A DNA stretch of 64,000 bases from Isoalcanivorax indicus (GTDB lineage Bacteria; Pseudomonadota; Gammaproteobacteria; Pseudomonadales; Alcanivoracaceae): contig NZ_QGMP01000003.1 of assembly GCF_003259185.1 (NCBI RefSeq), positions 150,221 through 214,220 on the forward strand. Reading direction: 5' to 3'. Of this stretch, positions 42,154-53,956 are shown piece by piece (position 1 is the stretch's first letter; each line of letters starts with the position of its first letter). A program made the translations under genes and the position numbers. A model generated the notes under the pieces. It had not been told where the DNA came from. It made no database searches and saw only the letters and a list, made by a program, of their open reading frames with translations.

Positions 42154-42468
42154 TCAGCCTTGCTGGGCGCGCAGAATGTTGGACAGTTTCGGGCTGGGCT
42201 TTTTCGCAGCCCGGTACAGCAAGGCGATATTGCCGATCCGCTGCACCAGTTCGGCGCCGGAGGTCTCGCACAGGGCCTCGACCACGGCACTGCGATCATC
42301 CCGGGTCTCGGCATTCACGCGCACTTTGATCAACTCGTGATCTTCCAGGCGGCGGTTCAGCTCTTCGACGAACGATTCCGTCAGGCCTTGGCCGCCGAAG
42401 ATCAGCACCGGCTTGAGGTGGTGACCAATGGTCTTGAAGCGGCGCTTGTCTTGCTGGCTCAGGGGCAT
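42154..42468 (-). CDS. yhbY: Ribosome assembly RNA-binding protein YhbY
   Basis: 104 residues, one CRM domain ([49 protein letters not shown]) and the ALLYRAAKK loop. Binds the pre-50S ribosome. ATG at 42468 has GGAG eight bases upstream. Its position between greA and rlmE, on the opposite strand, is conserved in gammaproteobacteria. Confidence 0.93.
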   Translation of the reverse strand: MPLSQQDKRRFKTIGHHLKPVLIFGGQGLTESFVEELNRRLEDHELIKVRVNAETRDDRSAVVEALCETSGAELVQRIGNIALLYRAAKKPSPKLSNILRAQQG

Positions 42469-42515
42469 GTCGGGTCTCCGGGTTCGGGCGGCCATTCTAC
42501 ACAGTAGAGGCGGAT

Positions 42516-43139
42516 ATGGGCAGATCAAAAAGCAGTAGCCGCTGGCTCCAGGAGCACTTCAACGACCAGTGGGTGGCCCGTGCCCAGGCAGAGGGCTACC
42601 GCTCGCGCGCCAGCTTCAAGCTGCTGGAAATCCACGAGAAGGACAAGCTGTTCCGCCCCGGTATGCGGGTGCTGGACCTGGGCGCGGCCCCGGGCGGCTG
42701 GTCGCAGGTGGCGGCCCGGCTGATGGGCAGCAGCGGCCGTATCCTGGCCAGCGATATCCTGGCTATGGACGCGATAGCCGACGTCACCTTCATTCAGGGT
42801 GATTTTCGTGAAGAATCGGTGTTTACCCAGTTGCTGGCGGCGCTCGATGGCGCCCGGGTGGACCTTGTAATGTCCGACATGGCCCCCAATATGAGTGGTA
42901 CCAGGGCCGTGGATCAGCCGCGTGCCATGTATCTGGCCGAACTGGCGCTGGACATGGCAGACCGGGTGCTGGCACCCGACGGCCGTTTTCTGGTCAAAGT
43001 GTTTCAAGGCGAAGGGCTCGATGCGTACCGGCGCGATCTTCACGAGCGCTTTGCCAAAGTGGTGACACGGAAGCCTGCCGCCAGCCGGCCGCGCTCCCCG
43101 GAAGTGTATCTGCTGGGGTCGGACCGCAAGATGGTGTAA
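42516..43139 (+). CDS. rlmE: 23S rRNA (U2552) 2'-O-methyltransferase RlmE
   Basis: 207 residues. SAM-binding [15 protein letters not shown] near 53-67 and the K-D-K-E tetrad with SDMAPN and [10 protein letters not shown]. Methylates U2552 in the A-loop of 23S rRNA at a late step of 50S assembly. Forms a classic rlmE-ftsH pair. Confidence 0.95.
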   Translation: MGRSKSSSRWLQEHFNDQWVARAQAEGYRSRASFKLLEIHEKDKLFRPGMRVLDLGAAPGGWSQVAARLMGSSGRILASDILAMDAIADVTFIQGDFREESVFTQLLAALDGARVDLVMSDMAPNMSGTRAVDQPRAMYLAELALDMADRVLAPDGRFLVKVFQGEGLDAYRRDLHERFAKVVTRKPAASRPRSPEVYLLGSDRKMV

Positions 43140-43189
43140 TGTATCAATGAGTTAGCGGGCGCGCCCGCGTCAGCAGGGAGAGGTGTCCC

Positions 43190-45151
43190 TTGAACGACAT
43201 GACCAAGAATATCATCCTCTGGATGGTGATCGCCGGCGTCCTTTACGTGGTGCTGCAGAACGTCAATCACGAGCCTGCGGCGCGTACCATTGACTATTCC
43301 TCCTTCATTTCCCGTGTGGAAGGCGGTGAAGTGGCGCGGGTGGAAATCCAGGACTACCGCATTCGCGGTGAGACCCGCGACGGTCAGCGTTTCGAAACCG
43401 TGAAGCCGCCAGTGTCCGACCTGGACCTGATGCCGACCCTGATCCAGAACCGTGTCGTGGTGGAAGGCAAGGAGCCCGAGCGTCAGAGCTTCCTGACCCA
43501 GCTGTTCCTGTCGATCCTGCCGATCCTGCTGATTCTCGCCATCTTCATCTTCTTCATGCGGCAGATGCAGGGCGGCGGCAAGGGCGGTGCCGGGCCGATG
43601 ACCTTTGGCAAGAGCAAGGCGCGCCTGCTGTCTGAAGACCAGATCAAGACCACCTTCGCCGATGTGGCCGGTGTGGAAGAAGCCAAGGAAGAAGTGGAAG
43701 AGCTGGTCGAGTTCCTGCGTGATCCGGCCAAGTTCCAGCGGCTGGGCGGCAAGATTCCCCGTGGCGTATTGATGGTCGGCTCACCCGGTACCGGTAAGAC
43801 CCTGCTGGCGAAAGCCATTGCCGGTGAAGCCCGCGTGCCCTTCTTCTCCATTTCCGGTTCCGACTTCGTCGAGATGTTTGTCGGCGTGGGTGCGTCCCGC
43901 GTGCGCGACATGTTCGAGCAGGCCAAGAAGCACGCCCCCTGCATTATCTTTATCGACGAGATTGATGCCGTGGGCCGCAGCCGTGGCGCGGGCCTGGGTG
44001 GCGGTCACGACGAACGTGAACAGACCCTGAACCAGCTGCTGGTGGAAATGGACGGCTTCGGCGCCAATGACGGCATCATCGTGATTGCCGCCACCAACCG
44101 TCCGGACGTTCTGGACGCCGCCTTGCTGCGCCCGGGCCGCTTTGACCGCCAGGTGGTGGTGCCGCTGCCCGACGTGCGGGGTCGCGAACAGATCATCAAG
44201 GTGCATATGCGCAGCGTGCCGGTGAACGACGACGTCAATCCCAGCTTGATTGCCCGTGGCACGCCCGGTTTCTCCGGTGCTGACCTGGCCAACCTGGTGA
44301 ACGAGGCGGCCCTGTTTGCCGCCCGTGCCAACAAGCGTCTGGTGGGCATGGAAGAATTCGAGCGCGCCAAGGACAAGATCCTGATGGGGGCCGAGCGCCG
44401 CTCCATGGTGATGAGCGAGAAAGAAAAGCTCAACACCGCGTATCACGAGGCCGGCCACGCCATTATCGGCCGCCTGGTGCCCGAGCACGATCCGGTTTAC
44501 AAGGTGTCGATCATTCCCCGTGGCCGCGCCCTGGGTGTGACCATGTACCTGCCGGAAGAAGACAAGTACAGCCAGTCCAAGCGCGCCATCGAGAGCATGA
44601 TCTGCTCCCTGTTCGGCGGCCGTCTGGCGGAAGAGATGATCAACGGCTTCGACGGTGTCACCACCGGCGCCTCCAATGACATCGAGCGCGCCACCAAAAT
44701 GGCCCGTGCCATGGTGACCAAGTGGGGCCTGTCCGAAAAAATGGGCCCGCTGGCCTATGAGGAAGAAGAAGGCGAAGTCTTCCTCGGCAAGAGCATGTCC
44801 CAGCGCAAGCAGGTGTCCGAGCAGACCGCGGAAGAAATTGACCGCGAAGTGCGCGCCATCATCGATCGCTGCTATGAAAAGGCGCGTGTGATTCTGGACG
44901 AGAACCGCGACAAGCTCGAGGCCATGGCCCAGGCCCTGATGCTGTACGAGACCATCGACGCCGACCAGATCGAGGACATCATGAACGGCCGCACACCGCG
45001 CCCGCCGAAAGACTGGCAGAATCCGGGCAGCGGCACCGGCACCAAGGTCGCTGATGCCGAGGGCGGCGACGCCGACGCGGACGCGAGCGCAGACGCCGGC
45101 GACAAACCCAAGGGTGATGGGCCAATCGGTGGCCCGGCCAACACCCACTGA
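43190..45151 (+). CDS. ftsH: ATP-dependent zinc metalloprotease FtsH
   Basis: 653 residues. TM helices at about 5-22 and 103-123 flank the periplasmic domain. The AAA+ domain has VGSPGTGKT (Walker A, with Ser where Pro is usual), [11 protein letters not shown] and the SRH arginine region; the protease site is HEAGH near 422. It degrades membrane proteins and short-lived cytosolic ones. TTG start at 43190 with GGGAGAGG six bases upstream; ATG at 43199 has poor spacing. The tail is Asp/Ala/Gly-rich. Confidence 0.96.
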   Translation: MNDMTKNIILWMVIAGVLYVVLQNVNHEPAARTIDYSSFISRVEGGEVARVEIQDYRIRGETRDGQRFETVKPPVSDLDLMPTLIQNRVVVEGKEPERQSFLTQLFLSILPILLILAIFIFFMRQMQGGGKGGAGPMTFGKSKARLLSEDQIKTTFADVAGVEEAKEEVEELVEFLRDPAKFQRLGGKIPRGVLMVGSPGTGKTLLAKAIAGEARVPFFSISGSDFVEMFVGVGASRVRDMFEQAKKHAPCIIFIDEIDAVGRSRGAGLGGGHDEREQTLNQLLVEMDGFGANDGIIVIAATNRPDVLDAALLRPGRFDRQVVVPLPDVRGREQIIKVHMRSVPVNDDVNPSLIARGTPGFSGADLANLVNEAALFAARANKRLVGMEEFERAKDKILMGAERRSMVMSEKEKLNTAYHEAGHAIIGRLVPEHDPVYKVSIIPRGRALGVTMYLPEEDKYSQSKRAIESMICSLFGGRLAEEMINGFDGVTTGASNDIERATKMARAMVTKWGLSEKMGPLAYEEEEGEVFLGKSMSQRKQVSEQTAEEIDREVRAIIDRCYEKARVILDENRDKLEAMAQALMLYETIDADQIEDIMNGRTPRPPKDWQNPGSGTGTKVADAEGGDADADASADAGDKPKGDGPIGGPANTH

Positions 45152-45167
45152 GCACTGACGGCAGTTG

Positions 45168-46022
45168 ATGACTGAACTGAACTGCGGGGCGCGGACACTG
45201 ACACTGTCCGCGCCTGTCGTTATGGGGGTGCTCAATGTGACCCCCGATTCCTTTTCTGATGGCGGCCGCTTCAGCGGCCGTGATGCGGCCCTGCGCCGTG
45301 CCAGCGAGATGCTGGCCGACGGCGCCGCGATCATCGATATCGGCGGCGAATCCACCCGCCCCGGTGCCGCCCCTGTGAGCCCCCAGGAAGAGCTGGACCG
45401 GGTCATCCCCGTGGTCGAGGCCATTGCCGCCGAGCTGGACGGGGTCATCTCCCTGGACACCAGTACCCCGGCGGTCATGACCGAAGGCGCCCGTGCCGGG
45501 GCGGGCCTGATCAACGATGTGCGCGCCCTGCAACGCCCGGGAGCCCTGGCGGCTGCGGCCGCCAGCGGCCTGCCGGTGTGCCTGATGCATATGCAGGGCC
45601 AGCCGGACACCATGCAGAAGGCGCCGCAGTACGAGGATGTGGTGGCCGAGGTCAGCGCGTTTCTGGCAGATCGGGTCATGGCCTGTGAGGCGGCGGGTAT
45701 CCCGCGCGAGCGCCTGCTGCTGGATCCGGGCTTCGGTTTTGGCAAGACCCTGGCGCATAATCTGCGCCTGTTGCGCGAACTCGACCGGCTGCATGCCCTC
45801 GGGCTGCCCCTGCTGGTGGGGATGTCGCGCAAGTCGATGATTGGTCAGGCCCTGGATCGCCCCGTGGACGAACGCCTGGCGGGCGGCCTGGCACTGGCCG
45901 TGATGGCGGTGGAGCGAGGCGCGCAGATCGTGCGGGTGCATGATGTGCGCGAGACCGTGGATGCCCTGCGGATGGCCTGGGCGGTGCTGCATGGCGACAG
46001 CACCCACGACAAGAGGATGTGA
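45168..46022 (+). CDS. folP: Dihydropteroate synthase
   Basis: 284 residues. [14 protein letters not shown] and [11 protein letters not shown] are the two DHPS signatures; [10 protein letters not shown] follows. Makes dihydropteroate in folate synthesis and is the sulfonamide target. Weak ribosome site before the ATG at 45168; one codon upstream is a TTG. Part of the ftsH-folP-glmM series. Confidence 0.95.
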   Translation: MTELNCGARTLTLSAPVVMGVLNVTPDSFSDGGRFSGRDAALRRASEMLADGAAIIDIGGESTRPGAAPVSPQEELDRVIPVVEAIAAELDGVISLDTSTPAVMTEGARAGAGLINDVRALQRPGALAAAAASGLPVCLMHMQGQPDTMQKAPQYEDVVAEVSAFLADRVMACEAAGIPRERLLLDPGFGFGKTLAHNLRLLRELDRLHALGLPLLVGMSRKSMIGQALDRPVDERLAGGLALAVMAVERGAQIVRVHDVRETVDALRMAWAVLHGDSTHDKRM

Positions 46023-46027
46023 CAGCA

Positions 46028-47365
46028 ATGACGCGCAAGTATTTTGGCACCGACGGCATACGCGGTACCGTGGGTGAGTACCCCATTACTCCGGATTTCG
46101 TGCTGCGCCTGGGCTGGGCCGCCGGGTCGGTGCTGGCCGAGCAAGGCCAGAGCAAGATCCTGATTGGCAAGGACACCCGCATTTCCGGCTACATGTTCGA
46201 GTCGGCCCTGGAGGCCGGCATTTCCGCCGCGGGCGTGGATGTGCTGCTGCTCGGCCCCATGCCGACCCCGGCCATCGCCTACCTGACCCATACCTTCCAT
46301 GCCCAGGCGGGCATCGTGATCTCCGCCTCGCATAACCCCTACACCGACAACGGCATCAAGTTTTTCGGCGCCAACGGCCGCAAGTTGCCGGACGCCATCG
46401 AGGCTGCCATTGAGGCGCGTCTGGATGAAGAGATGCGCATGGTCAATGCCGATTCCCTCGGCAAAGTGCGGCGCATCAATGATGCCCGCGGCCGCTATAT
46501 CGAATTCTGCAAAAGCACGGTCCTGGCGCGCCTGAACCTGCGCGGCCTGAAGATCGTGGTGGACTGCGCCAACGGCGCCGCCTACCACATCGCCCCGGAC
46601 GTGCTGGACGAGCTGGGCGCCACCGTGATTTCCCTGGCCGCCCAGCCCGACGGCCTGAACATCAATCGCGACTGCGGCAGCACCCATCCGGAAGCGCTGG
46701 TGGCAGCGGTACGGCAGCACAACGCCGATCTGGGCATCGCCTTCGACGGCGACGCGGACCGCGTCCTGATGGTCGACGACCAGGGCAATCTGGTTGACGG
46801 CGACCAGCTGCTGTATATCCTTGCCACCGATCGCAAGCGCCGTGACCTGCTGGAAGGGGGCGCGGTGGGCACCCTGATGTCCAACTTCGGCCTGGAGGTG
46901 GCCCTGCAGCGCGAGAAGATCCCGCTGCTGCGCGCCAAGGTGGGCGACCGCTACGTGATCGAAACCATGGACAAGCACGGCTGGCTGCTGGGCGGTGAAT
47001 CCTCCGGCCATATCATCTGCCTGGATTGCACCACCACCGGCGACGGTGTGGTGTCGGCCCTGCAGGTGCTGGCGGCCCTGCAGCATCGTGGCTGCAGCCT
47101 GCGCGAAGCCTGTGCCGGCATGGAGAAGATGCCCCAGGTGATGATCAATGTGCGCGGCGCCAACCGTGATGGCGCGGTCGAGCGTGACAGCGTGCGCCAG
47201 GCCGTGGCGGCGGCGGAACAGCGCCTGGCTGGCAAGGGCCGCGTGCTGCTGCGCCCCTCTGGCACCGAACCGCTGATCCGGGTGATGGTCGAGGGTGAAG
47301 ACGCCGCGCTGGTACAGAGCGTATGCGAAGACCTGGCGGCGGTGGTGCAGCAGGACATCGCCTGA
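46028..47365 (+). CDS. glmM: Phosphoglucosamine mutase
   Basis: 445 residues, the same length as E. coli Glm[11 protein letters not shown] at the start, the phosphoserine loop [19 protein letters not shown] (Ser near 101), metal loop DGDADR and GGESSGHI sugar-binding loop. Converts glucosamine-6-P to glucosamine-1-P for peptidoglycan and LPS. ATG at 46028 preferred over a GTG that overlaps folP. Confidence 0.96.
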   Translation: MTRKYFGTDGIRGTVGEYPITPDFVLRLGWAAGSVLAEQGQSKILIGKDTRISGYMFESALEAGISAAGVDVLLLGPMPTPAIAYLTHTFHAQAGIVISASHNPYTDNGIKFFGANGRKLPDAIEAAIEARLDEEMRMVNADSLGKVRRINDARGRYIEFCKSTVLARLNLRGLKIVVDCANGAAYHIAPDVLDELGATVISLAAQPDGLNINRDCGSTHPEALVAAVRQHNADLGIAFDGDADRVLMVDDQGNLVDGDQLLYILATDRKRRDLLEGGAVGTLMSNFGLEVALQREKIPLLRAKVGDRYVIETMDKHGWLLGGESSGHIICLDCTTTGDGVVSALQVLAALQHRGCSLREACAGMEKMPQVMINVRGANRDGAVERDSVRQAVAAAEQRLAGKGRVLLRPSGTEPLIRVMVEGEDAALVQSVCEDLAAVVQQDIA

Positions 47366-47413
47366 GCGTCATCAACAATCCTGCATCAACAACACCACAA
47401 CAAGGAGATCGGC

Positions 47414-48163
47414 GTGCGTACCCCGTTAGTAGCCGGTAACTGGAAAATGCATGGCCGACTGGATATGGCCCGCGAACTGGCCGCCCGCATCGCAGCGGGC
47501 GCGCCACACGGTGTGGAGCTGGCCCTGTGCCCGCCCTACCCGTATCTGGGCGTGCTGCAGCAGACGCTGACCGGCACGCCGGTGGCTCTCGGTGCGCAGA
47601 ATCTGGCGGAGCAGGCAGAAGGTGCCTTCACCGGCGAGGTGGCGGGCGAGATGCTGGCGGAATTCGGTTGCCGCTATGTGCTGGTGGGCCATTCCGAGCG
47701 CCGCAGCCTGTATGGCGAGACCGACGCCGTGGTGGCGACCAAGTTCCAGCGCGCCCAGGCGGCCGGGCTGGTGCCAGTGCTGTGTCTGGGCGAAAGCCAG
47801 GCCGAGCGCGAGGCCGGGCAGACCGACAGCGTGGTGGGGCGGCAGCTTGATGCGGTGCTGGAGACGGCGGGCGTGGCGGCTTTCCACCAGGCCGTGATCG
47901 CCTATGAGCCGGTCTGGGCTATTGGCACCGGCCTCACCGCCAGCCCCGAACAGGCCCAGGCGGTGCATGCTTTCATCCGCCAGCGGCTGGCGCGACAGGA
48001 TGCCGGGGTGGCTGCGGCCACGCGCGTCCTTTACGGCGGCAGTGTAAAGGCGGATAATGCCGCCTCTTTGTTGGCCGAGCCCGATATTGATGGCGGCCTG
48101 ATTGGCGGGGCGTCACTGGACGCAGACAGTTTTCTGGCCATTTGCCAGGTGGCATCTCTCTAG
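47414..48163 (+). CDS. tpiA: Triosephosphate isomerase
   Basis: 249 residues. VAGNWKMHG with catalytic Lys, GHSERR with His, AYEPVWAIGTG with Glu, and LYGGSVKADNA phosphate loop. Interconverts DHAP and glyceraldehyde-3-P. GTG start at 47414 with AAGGAG seven bases upstream. Confidence 0.96.
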   Translation: MRTPLVAGNWKMHGRLDMARELAARIAAGAPHGVELALCPPYPYLGVLQQTLTGTPVALGAQNLAEQAEGAFTGEVAGEMLAEFGCRYVLVGHSERRSLYGETDAVVATKFQRAQAAGLVPVLCLGESQAEREAGQTDSVVGRQLDAVLETAGVAAFHQAVIAYEPVWAIGTGLTASPEQAQAVHAFIRQRLARQDAGVAAATRVLYGGSVKADNAASLLAEPDIDGGLIGGASLDADSFLAICQVASL

Positions 48164-48181
48164 CGCAGTAGCAGACTTTTT

Positions 48182-48610
48182 ATGGATATAGTTCTTCACA
48201 TTGTGCACGTGCTGACGGCCCTGGCCCTGATCGGCCTGGTACTGATCCAGCACGGCAAGGGCGCCGACGCCGGCGCTTCGTTTGGTGGTGGCGCCTCCTC
48301 GTCCACGGTCTTTGGCAGCAGCGGTTCCTCCAGCTTCCTGACCCGGACCACGGCGGTGCTGGCGACCGTGTTCATGCTCACCAGCCTGGCCCTGGCCTGG
48401 CATGCGCGCCAGCTGTCGTCTGACGACGGTTCGGCCCTGCCGGTGCTTGAGCGCATCCAGCAGGAAGAGTCCGAAGTGCCGGACTGGGCCCGTGATCTGG
48501 ACGGCACCATTCCGGAAGGCATTCCTGAAGGTGACGTGCCGGGCGCAGAAAGTGCTACAGACTCGCTGGTGCCTGAGGTAGAATCCCCGGCCCCGGAAGA
48601 GCGGCAGTAA
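48182..48610 (+). CDS. secG: Preprotein translocase subunit SecG
   Basis: 142 residues. Two TM helices (about 2-22 and 54-75) separated by GADAGASFGGGASSTVFGSSGSSSFLTRTT-type loop typical of SecG; the C-terminal tail is long and acidic. Accessory subunit of the SecYEG channel. The tpiA-secG-tRNA-Leu order is conserved. Confidence 0.93.
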   Translation: MDIVLHIVHVLTALALIGLVLIQHGKGADAGASFGGGASSSTVFGSSGSSSFLTRTTAVLATVFMLTSLALAWHARQLSSDDGSALPVLERIQQEESEVPDWARDLDGTIPEGIPEGDVPGAESATDSLVPEVESPAPEERQ

Positions 48611-48624
48611 GCCGGGACGGTTTT

Positions 48625-48710
48625 GCCGAAGTGGTGGAATTGGTAGACACGCTATCTTGAGGGGGTAGTGAGCCTAGCTCGTGCGGGTTCAAGTCCCGCC
48701 TTCGGCACCA
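48625..48710 (+). tRNA. tRNA-Leu (anticodon GAG)
   Basis: 86 bases, class II with a variable arm. Acceptor GCCGAAG pairs with CTTCGGC before the encoded CCA; the anticodon loop TTGAGGG gives GAG, reading CUC/CUU codons. T-arm GGGTTCAAGTCCC. Confidence 0.97.
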
Positions 48711-48797
48711 TTGTTTGTTTTCTCGGTGCGCACGCGCACCGGCCCGGTTCGGGCGGCAGTAAACGGAAAGTTTTATGTCAAACTTTCGTGGAATCGT

Positions 48798-48826
48798 TTG
48801 ACATAAGTGCCAATAATCATTAGGAT
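48798..48826 (+). promoter_or_regulatory. Promoter of the initiator tRNA operon
   Basis: Perfect TTGACA (48798-48803), 17-base spacer, TAGGAT (48821-48826), 16 bases before the tRNA. It probably drives tRNA-fMet and the rimP-nusA-infB operon. Confidence 0.8.
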
Positions 48827-48842
48827 TTGCGGCCAGTTTTGA

Positions 48843-48919
<77 letters not shown>

Positions 48920-48961
48920 CTTAACAGACAGGCCTGTGGCTGCTCGCAGGTTCTGTAACAG

Positions 48962-48986
48962 AAAGCCCCTCTAGCAGGGGCTTTTT
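48962..48986 (+). terminator. Terminator between tRNA-fMet and rimP
   Basis: A 9-bp perfect stem (AAAGCCCCT / AGGGGCTTT), loop CTAGC, T-run. As in E. coli, partial read-through would feed the nusA operon. Confidence 0.8.
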
Positions 48987-49025
48987 GTTTGGTGCCGCCG
49001 CAGGGTGGCGCGCATGAGGATGACG

Positions 49026-49496
49026 ATGTCGCGAAAGGCGGAACAATTGCACAGCCTGCTTGCTCCCACGGTGGAGGGGATGGGCTATGAGTTCTGGGGC
49101 CTGGAATATATTCAGGGTCGTGGAGCCGTGCTGCGCCTGTACATCGACACCGATCGTGAGCAGGGCATCACGGTGGATGACTGCGCGGCAGTCAGCCATC
49201 AGGTGAGCGGCGTGCTGGATGTGGAAGACCCGATCAGCGGTGAATACACCCTGGAAGTGTCGTCCCCCGGCATGGAACGCCCCCTGTTTACACTGGAACA
49301 GTGGCAGCGCTATATCGGCGAGCGGGCGCAAGTGCGTTTGCTGGCGCCGGTAAAGAACCGCCGCAAACTCACTGCGGAAATCACCGCCGTGAGCGGGGAC
49401 ACCCTGAGCCTGACCGTGGATGGTGAGGTATTGGACGTTCCTTTCGCACAGGTCGACCGGGCGAACATCGTGCCCGATTTTGATCTGAAAGGATGA
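49026..49496 (+). CDS. rimP: Ribosome maturation factor RimP
   Basis: 156 residues from the ATG at 49026, with GAGG six to seven bases upstream; in-frame ATGs at 49014 and 49020 are less well placed. Core motifs [22 protein letters not shown] and [15 protein letters not shown]. Needed for 30S maturation. First gene of the nusA operon. Confidence 0.94.
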   Translation: MSRKAEQLHSLLAPTVEGMGYEFWGLEYIQGRGAVLRLYIDTDREQGITVDDCAAVSHQVSGVLDVEDPISGEYTLEVSSPGMERPLFTLEQWQRYIGERAQVRLLAPVKNRRKLTAEITAVSGDTLSLTVDGEVLDVPFAQVDRANIVPDFDLKG

Positions 49497-49524
49497 CACT
49501 TACAGTCTTTGTAAAGGCCCGGCC

Positions 49525-51030
49525 ATGAACAAAGAGATTTTGCTGGTAGCGGAAACAGTCTCCAACGAGAAAGGCGTCAGCCGTGACGTCATCTTTGAAG
49601 CGATCGAGCTGGCGCTGGCGGCAGCGACCAAGAAGCGCTTCAAGGAAGAAGATGTCGAAGTGCGCGTGCACATCGATCGCGTGAGCGGCGACTACCGCAC
49701 CTATCGCGTCTGGCATGTGGTGCCCGACGAAGAGCTGTATGAATTCGGCCGCCAGCTGACCCTCGACGAAGCCCACGAGCAGGACACCTCGTTGCAGATC
49801 GGTGACACCTGGGCCGAGGAAATCGAATCCGTGGCCTTTGGCCGTATCGCTGCCCAGACCGCCAAACAGGTGATCGTGCAGAAGGTACGCGAAGCCGAGC
49901 GCGCCCAGATCATCGAAGAATACCGTGACCGCATTGGCGAGCTGATCAGCGGCACCGTCAAGAAAGCGACCCGCGACAGCATTATTCTGGACCTGGGCGG
50001 CAACGCCGAGGCGCTGATTACCCGCGACCAGATGATCCCGCGTGAAGCCGTGCGCCAGAACGACCGCATCCGCGCCTGGTTGTCCGGCGTGAACCCGGAA
50101 AACCGTGGCCCGCAGCTGTTTGCCAGCCGCGCCGCGCCGGAAATGCTGATCGAGCTGTTCAAGATTGAAGTGCCGGAGATCGGTGAAGAGCTGATCGAGA
50201 TCAAGGGCGCGGCCCGCGATCCGGGTTCGCGCGCCAAGATCGCCGTGAAAACCAACGACCAGCGGATCGACCCGGTGGGCGCCTGTGTGGGTATGCGCGG
50301 TGCGCGCGTGCAGGCCGTGTCCAACGAACTGGCCGGTGAGCGGATCGACATCGTGCTGTGGGACGACAACCCCGCACAGCTGGTGATCAACGCCATGCAG
50401 CCCGCTGAAGTGGCCTCCATTGTGGTGGACGAAGAGCGCCACGCCATGGACGTGGCGGTGGAAGACGAATCGGCACTGGCTCAGGCCATCGGCCGTGGCG
50501 GCCAGAACATCCGCCTGGCCTCCGAGCTGACCGGCTGGGAACTGAACGTGATGACCCTGGACGCCGCCCAGGAGAAACAGCTGGCGGAAAGCCAGGAAGC
50601 GCTGGAGCGCTTTATGGCCGATCTGGACGTGGACGAAGACGTTGCCGGTGTGCTGGTGGAAGAAGGCTTCAGCACGCTGGAAGAAGTGGCCTATGTGCCG
50701 ATGGAAGAAATGCTGGCCATCGAGGGTTTCGACGAGGATATCGTTGAGGCACTGCGCCAGCGCGCCAAGGACGTGCTGCTGACTCGGGCGCTGACGTCCG
50801 AAGAGCAGCTGGAAAACGCCGGACCGGCAGAAGACCTGCTGACGATGGAAGGCATGGACCGCGAGCTGGCCATGAAACTGGCGGCTCAGGGCATCGTGAC
50901 CATGGAAGACCTGGCCGAGCAGGCCGTAGACGACCTGCTGGACATCGAAGGTCTGGACGAAGAACGCGCCGCGCAGCTGATCATGACCGCCCGGGCGCCC
51001 TGGTTTGCCGAGGAAAACGCTGGCAACTGA
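49525..51030 (+). CDS. nusA: Transcription termination/antitermination factor NusA
   Basis: 501 residues. N-terminal polymerase-binding domain, S1 domain (about 135-200), two KH domains (about 230-345) with [13 protein letters not shown] and [13 protein letters not shown], and two C-terminal acidic repeats (about 365-425 and 440-495) as in E. coli. Controls pausing and termination. Confidence 0.96.
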   Translation: MNKEILLVAETVSNEKGVSRDVIFEAIELALAAATKKRFKEEDVEVRVHIDRVSGDYRTYRVWHVVPDEELYEFGRQLTLDEAHEQDTSLQIGDTWAEEIESVAFGRIAAQTAKQVIVQKVREAERAQIIEEYRDRIGELISGTVKKATRDSIILDLGGNAEALITRDQMIPREAVRQNDRIRAWLSGVNPENRGPQLFASRAAPEMLIELFKIEVPEIGEELIEIKGAARDPGSRAKIAVKTNDQRIDPVGACVGMRGARVQAVSNELAGERIDIVLWDDNPAQLVINAMQPAEVASIVVDEERHAMDVAVEDESALAQAIGRGGQNIRLASELTGWELNVMTLDAAQEKQLAESQEALERFMADLDVDEDVAGVLVEEGFSTLEEVAYVPMEEMLAIEGFDEDIVEALRQRAKDVLLTRALTSEEQLENAGPAEDLLTMEGMDRELAMKLAAQGIVTMEDLAEQAVDDLLDIEGLDEERAAQLIMTARAPWFAEENAGN

Positions 51031-51094
51031 GGTGGCTACCGCAACAACGGGCGCACCACGCCCGCCCGGTTGGCGACAATAACCGGGGTCAGTC

Positions 51095-51226
51095 ATGGCG
51101 CGTAATGAATTCCCGGATGGCGTTGAGGCTGTTCGGGCCGCGACACCGGCAGCAGGCACAGATGCCGCGCCGGTCTCGCCAGGCGGACAGGAGATGGGTT
51201 GGCTGATATGGCAGAAACGACCGTAA
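51095..51226 (+). CDS. Doubtful 43-codon ORF in the nusA-infB gap
   Basis: The nusA-infB gap is 168 bases, longer than usual. This frame starts MARNEFPDG and ends WLIWQKRP 28 bases inside infB. There is no strong ribosome site. It could be a coupling leader or chance. Confidence 0.15.
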   Translation: MARNEFPDGVEAVRAATPAAGTDAAPVSPGGQEMGWLIWQKRP

Positions 51227-53943
51227 AGAAATTGGCAGAGATCGTCGGGACACCGGTAGATACCCTGCTCAAGCAGATGAAAGAAGCGGGCTTGCCGCAT
51301 GGTGGTGCGGAAGACGCCGTGTCCGATGACCAGAAGCAGACGCTGCTGGCGTTCCTGCGCCGCGCACATGGCACCCCGAGTGCCGAACCCCAGAAAATCA
51401 CCCTCAAGCGCAAGAGCACCAGCACCATCAAGACCACGGGCGCGTCTGGCAAGGCCAAGACCGTGGCGGTGGAAGTGCGCAAGAAGCGTACCTATGTGAA
51501 GCGCTCTGTGATCGAAGAGCAGGAACGCGAGCGCGAAGAGCAAGAGCGTGCCGAGCGCGAGCGCCTGGAAGCAGAAGCCGCTGCCCGCAAGGCCGAGGAA
51601 GACGCCCGCAAGAAAGCTGAAGAAGAAGCGATCGCCCGCCGCGAAGCCGAGCGTGCTGCCGCGGAGGCGCAAGCCGCCCGCGAAGCCGGTGGCGAAGAGC
51701 CCGAGGCCGCTGACGCCAGCGCCGACAAGAAAGCGGACGACAAGAGCAAGCGGGTCTCCGTGCCCAAGGGCAGCGTGAAGAAAGCCGAGCCGCCGAAGGA
51801 CGAAACCCCGGAAGAACGCGCCAAGCGGGAGGAAGAAGAACGCCGCAAGCGCGAAGCGGAAGAACAGCGCCGCAAGCAGGAAGCCGAAGCCCGCAAGAAG
51901 GCTGAGGAAGAAGCGGCACGCCGCACGGCGGAAGAAGCCCGCCGCATGGCCGAAGAGCTGGAAAAGCGCGGCCAGCAGGAGCCCGAGAAGGCGCCTGAAG
52001 AAATCGAGACCGGTTCCGGCATCGTCACCGAGGCGATGGAAGCAAGCTGGCGTGACGAAGAGCGCACCACCAAGCGCCGCCGCCGCCGCCCGGGCTCCCA
52101 ACAAACCCGCAATGTCGTGGCACACGGCCAGATGAAGAGTTCCTTCCACAAGGAACACGGCTTCAAGAGCCCGACGGAGAAAATGGTGTACGAAGTTGAA
52201 GTTCCGGAAACCATTACGGTGGCCGACCTGTCCCAGCGCATGAACATCAAGGCGCGGGAAGTGATGCGCACGCTCATGAAGATGGGCGAGATGGCCACCG
52301 TGAACCAGCATATCGACCAGGAAACGGCGATGCTGCTGGTGGAAGAAATGGGCCACAAGCCGAGAGCCGTGAAAGGCGAAGAGCAGAGCCTGGAAGACGA
52401 TCTGGCCAACCTGGTGCAATACACCGACGAGCCGCAGCCGCGCGCCCCGGTGGTGACCATCATGGGCCACGTTGACCACGGCAAGACCTCGCTGCTGGAT
52501 TACATCCGCCGCGCCAAGGTGGCCGAAGGCGAAGCTGGCGGCATTACCCAGCATATTGGTGCTTACCACGTAGACACCGACAAGGGCATGATCTCGTTCC
52601 TGGATACCCCCGGCCACGCGGCGTTTACCGCCATGCGGGCACGCGGTGCCCAGGCCACCGACATCGTGGTGATTGTGGTGGCCGCCGACGACGGCGTGAT
52701 GCCGCAGACCGAAGAAGCCATTAATCACGCCAAGGCCGCCGGTGTGCCGCTGATCATTGCCGTCAACAAGATGGACAAGGAAAGCGCTGACCCGGATCGC
52801 GTCAAGAACGACCTGTCGCAGCTCGGCATCATCTCGGAAGAGTGGGGCGGCGATTACCAGTTCCAGTATGTGTCCGCACATACCGGCCTGGGCGTGGACG
52901 ATCTGCTCGACGCCATCCTGCTGCAAGCCGAACTGCTCGAACTGAAAGCCGTGCCGGTCGGCCCGGCGCGGGGTGTCGTGATCGAATCCCGCATCGAGAA
53001 AGGCCGTGGCCCGGTGACTTCGGTGCTGATTCAGGAAGGCCGCCTGAAAGTGGGCGACATGGTGCTGGCGGGCGCGCATTTCGGCCGCAACCGTGCCATG
53101 GCTGACGAGAACGGCAAACCGATTACCGAAGCCGGCCCCTCCATTCCGGTGGAGATCCTCGGCCTAGACGGCGCGCCAGAATCCGGCGAGCAGTTCCTGG
53201 TGGTGGCTGACGAGAAGAAAGCCCGCGAAGTGGCCGAGTTCCGCCAGATTCGCGATCGCGACCTGAAGCTCAAGCGCGCACAGGCCTCGAAACTGGAAAA
53301 CCTGTTCGAGACCATGGGCGAGAAAGAAGCCAAGCAGGTCAATATCGTGCTCAAGACCGACGTGCGCGGTTCTCTGGAAGCCCTGCTGGGCGCCCTGAGC
53401 GACATGAACACCGACGAAGTGAAGGTCAACATCGTGACCGCAGGCGTTGGCGCGATCAACGAATCCGACGTCAACCTGGCCATGACCTCCGAAGCGGTGC
53501 TGCTGGGCTTCAATGTGCGTGCTGATTCCGCCGCCAAGAAATTGTGCGAACGCGAAGGCATGGACCTGCGTTACTACAGCATCATCTACGAGCTGATCGA
53601 CGACGTGAAGAAGGCCATGAGTGGCCTGCTGGACCCGGAACACCGCGAAGAAATCGTCGGGGTGGCCGAGGTGCGCGACGTGTTCCGCAGCTCCAAGTTC
53701 GGTGCCGTGGCGGGTTGTATGGTGGTGGAAGGCACGCTGCGCCGGAACCTGCCGATCCGCGTACTGCGCGACGACGTGGTGGTGTTCGAAGGCCAGCTGG
53801 AATCCCTGCGCCGCTTCAAGGAAGACGTGCCCGAAGTGCGCAACGGCATGGAATGTGGTCTGGCAGTGAAGAGCTACAACGACGTGAAGGAAGGCGACAA
53901 GATCGAAGTCTTCGAAGTGCGTGTTGTAGAGCGTTCACTGTAA
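51199..53943 (+). CDS. infB: Translation initiation factor IF-2
   Basis: 914 residues. Conserved IF2_N at both the start ([24 protein letters not shown]) and after a long, highly charged Lys/Glu/Ala/Arg helical region (about 100-290). GTPase motifs GHVDHGKT near 424, DTPGHAAF near 469 and NKMDKE; C-terminal domains bind fMet-tRNA. TTG at 51199 has AGGAG five bases upstream; ATG at 51208 is the conventional choice but is 14 bases from it. Confidence 0.95.
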   Translation: MADMAETTVKKLAEIVGTPVDTLLKQMKEAGLPHGGAEDAVSDDQKQTLLAFLRRAHGTPSAEPQKITLKRKSTSTIKTTGASGKAKTVAVEVRKKRTYVKRSVIEEQEREREEQERAERERLEAEAAARKAEEDARKKAEEEAIARREAERAAAEAQAAREAGGEEPEAADASADKKADDKSKRVSVPKGSVKKAEPPKDETPEERAKREEEERRKREAEEQRRKQEAEARKKAEEEAARRTAEEARRMAEELEKRGQQEPEKAPEEIETGSGIVTEAMEASWRDEERTTKRRRRRPGSQQTRNVVAHGQMKSSFHKEHGFKSPTEKMVYEVEVPETITVADLSQRMNIKAREVMRTLMKMGEMATVNQHIDQETAMLLVEEMGHKPRAVKGEEQSLEDDLANLVQYTDEPQPRAPVVTIMGHVDHGKTSLLDYIRRAKVAEGEAGGITQHIGAYHVDTDKGMISFLDTPGHAAFTAMRARGAQATDIVVIVVAADDGVMPQTEEAINHAKAAGVPLIIAVNKMDKESADPDRVKNDLSQLGIISEEWGGDYQFQYVSAHTGLGVDDLLDAILLQAELLELKAVPVGPARGVVIESRIEKGRGPVTSVLIQEGRLKVGDMVLAGAHFGRNRAMADENGKPITEAGPSIPVEILGLDGAPESGEQFLVVADEKKAREVAEFRQIRDRDLKLKRAQASKLENLFETMGEKEAKQVNIVLKTDVRGSLEALLGALSDMNTDEVKVNIVTAGVGAINESDVNLAMTSEAVLLGFNVRADSAAKKLCEREGMDLRYYSIIYELIDDVKKAMSGLLDPEHREEIVGVAEVRDVFRSSKFGAVAGCMVVEGTLRRNLPIRVLRDDVVVFEGQLESLRRFKEDVPEVRNGMECGLAVKSYNDVKEGDKIEVFEVRVVERSL

Positions 53944-53956
53944 GGGTGCTGCATTC

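Noticed and set aside
43781..45832. Open frame of 683 codons opposite ftsH/folP
   Set aside because: Antisense shadow of two well-conserved genes.
49381..53079. Open frame of 1232 codons on the minus strand opposite nusA/infB
   Set aside because: Same mirror effect; low-complexity Phe/Leu/His product opposite the Lys/Glu-rich IF-2 linker.
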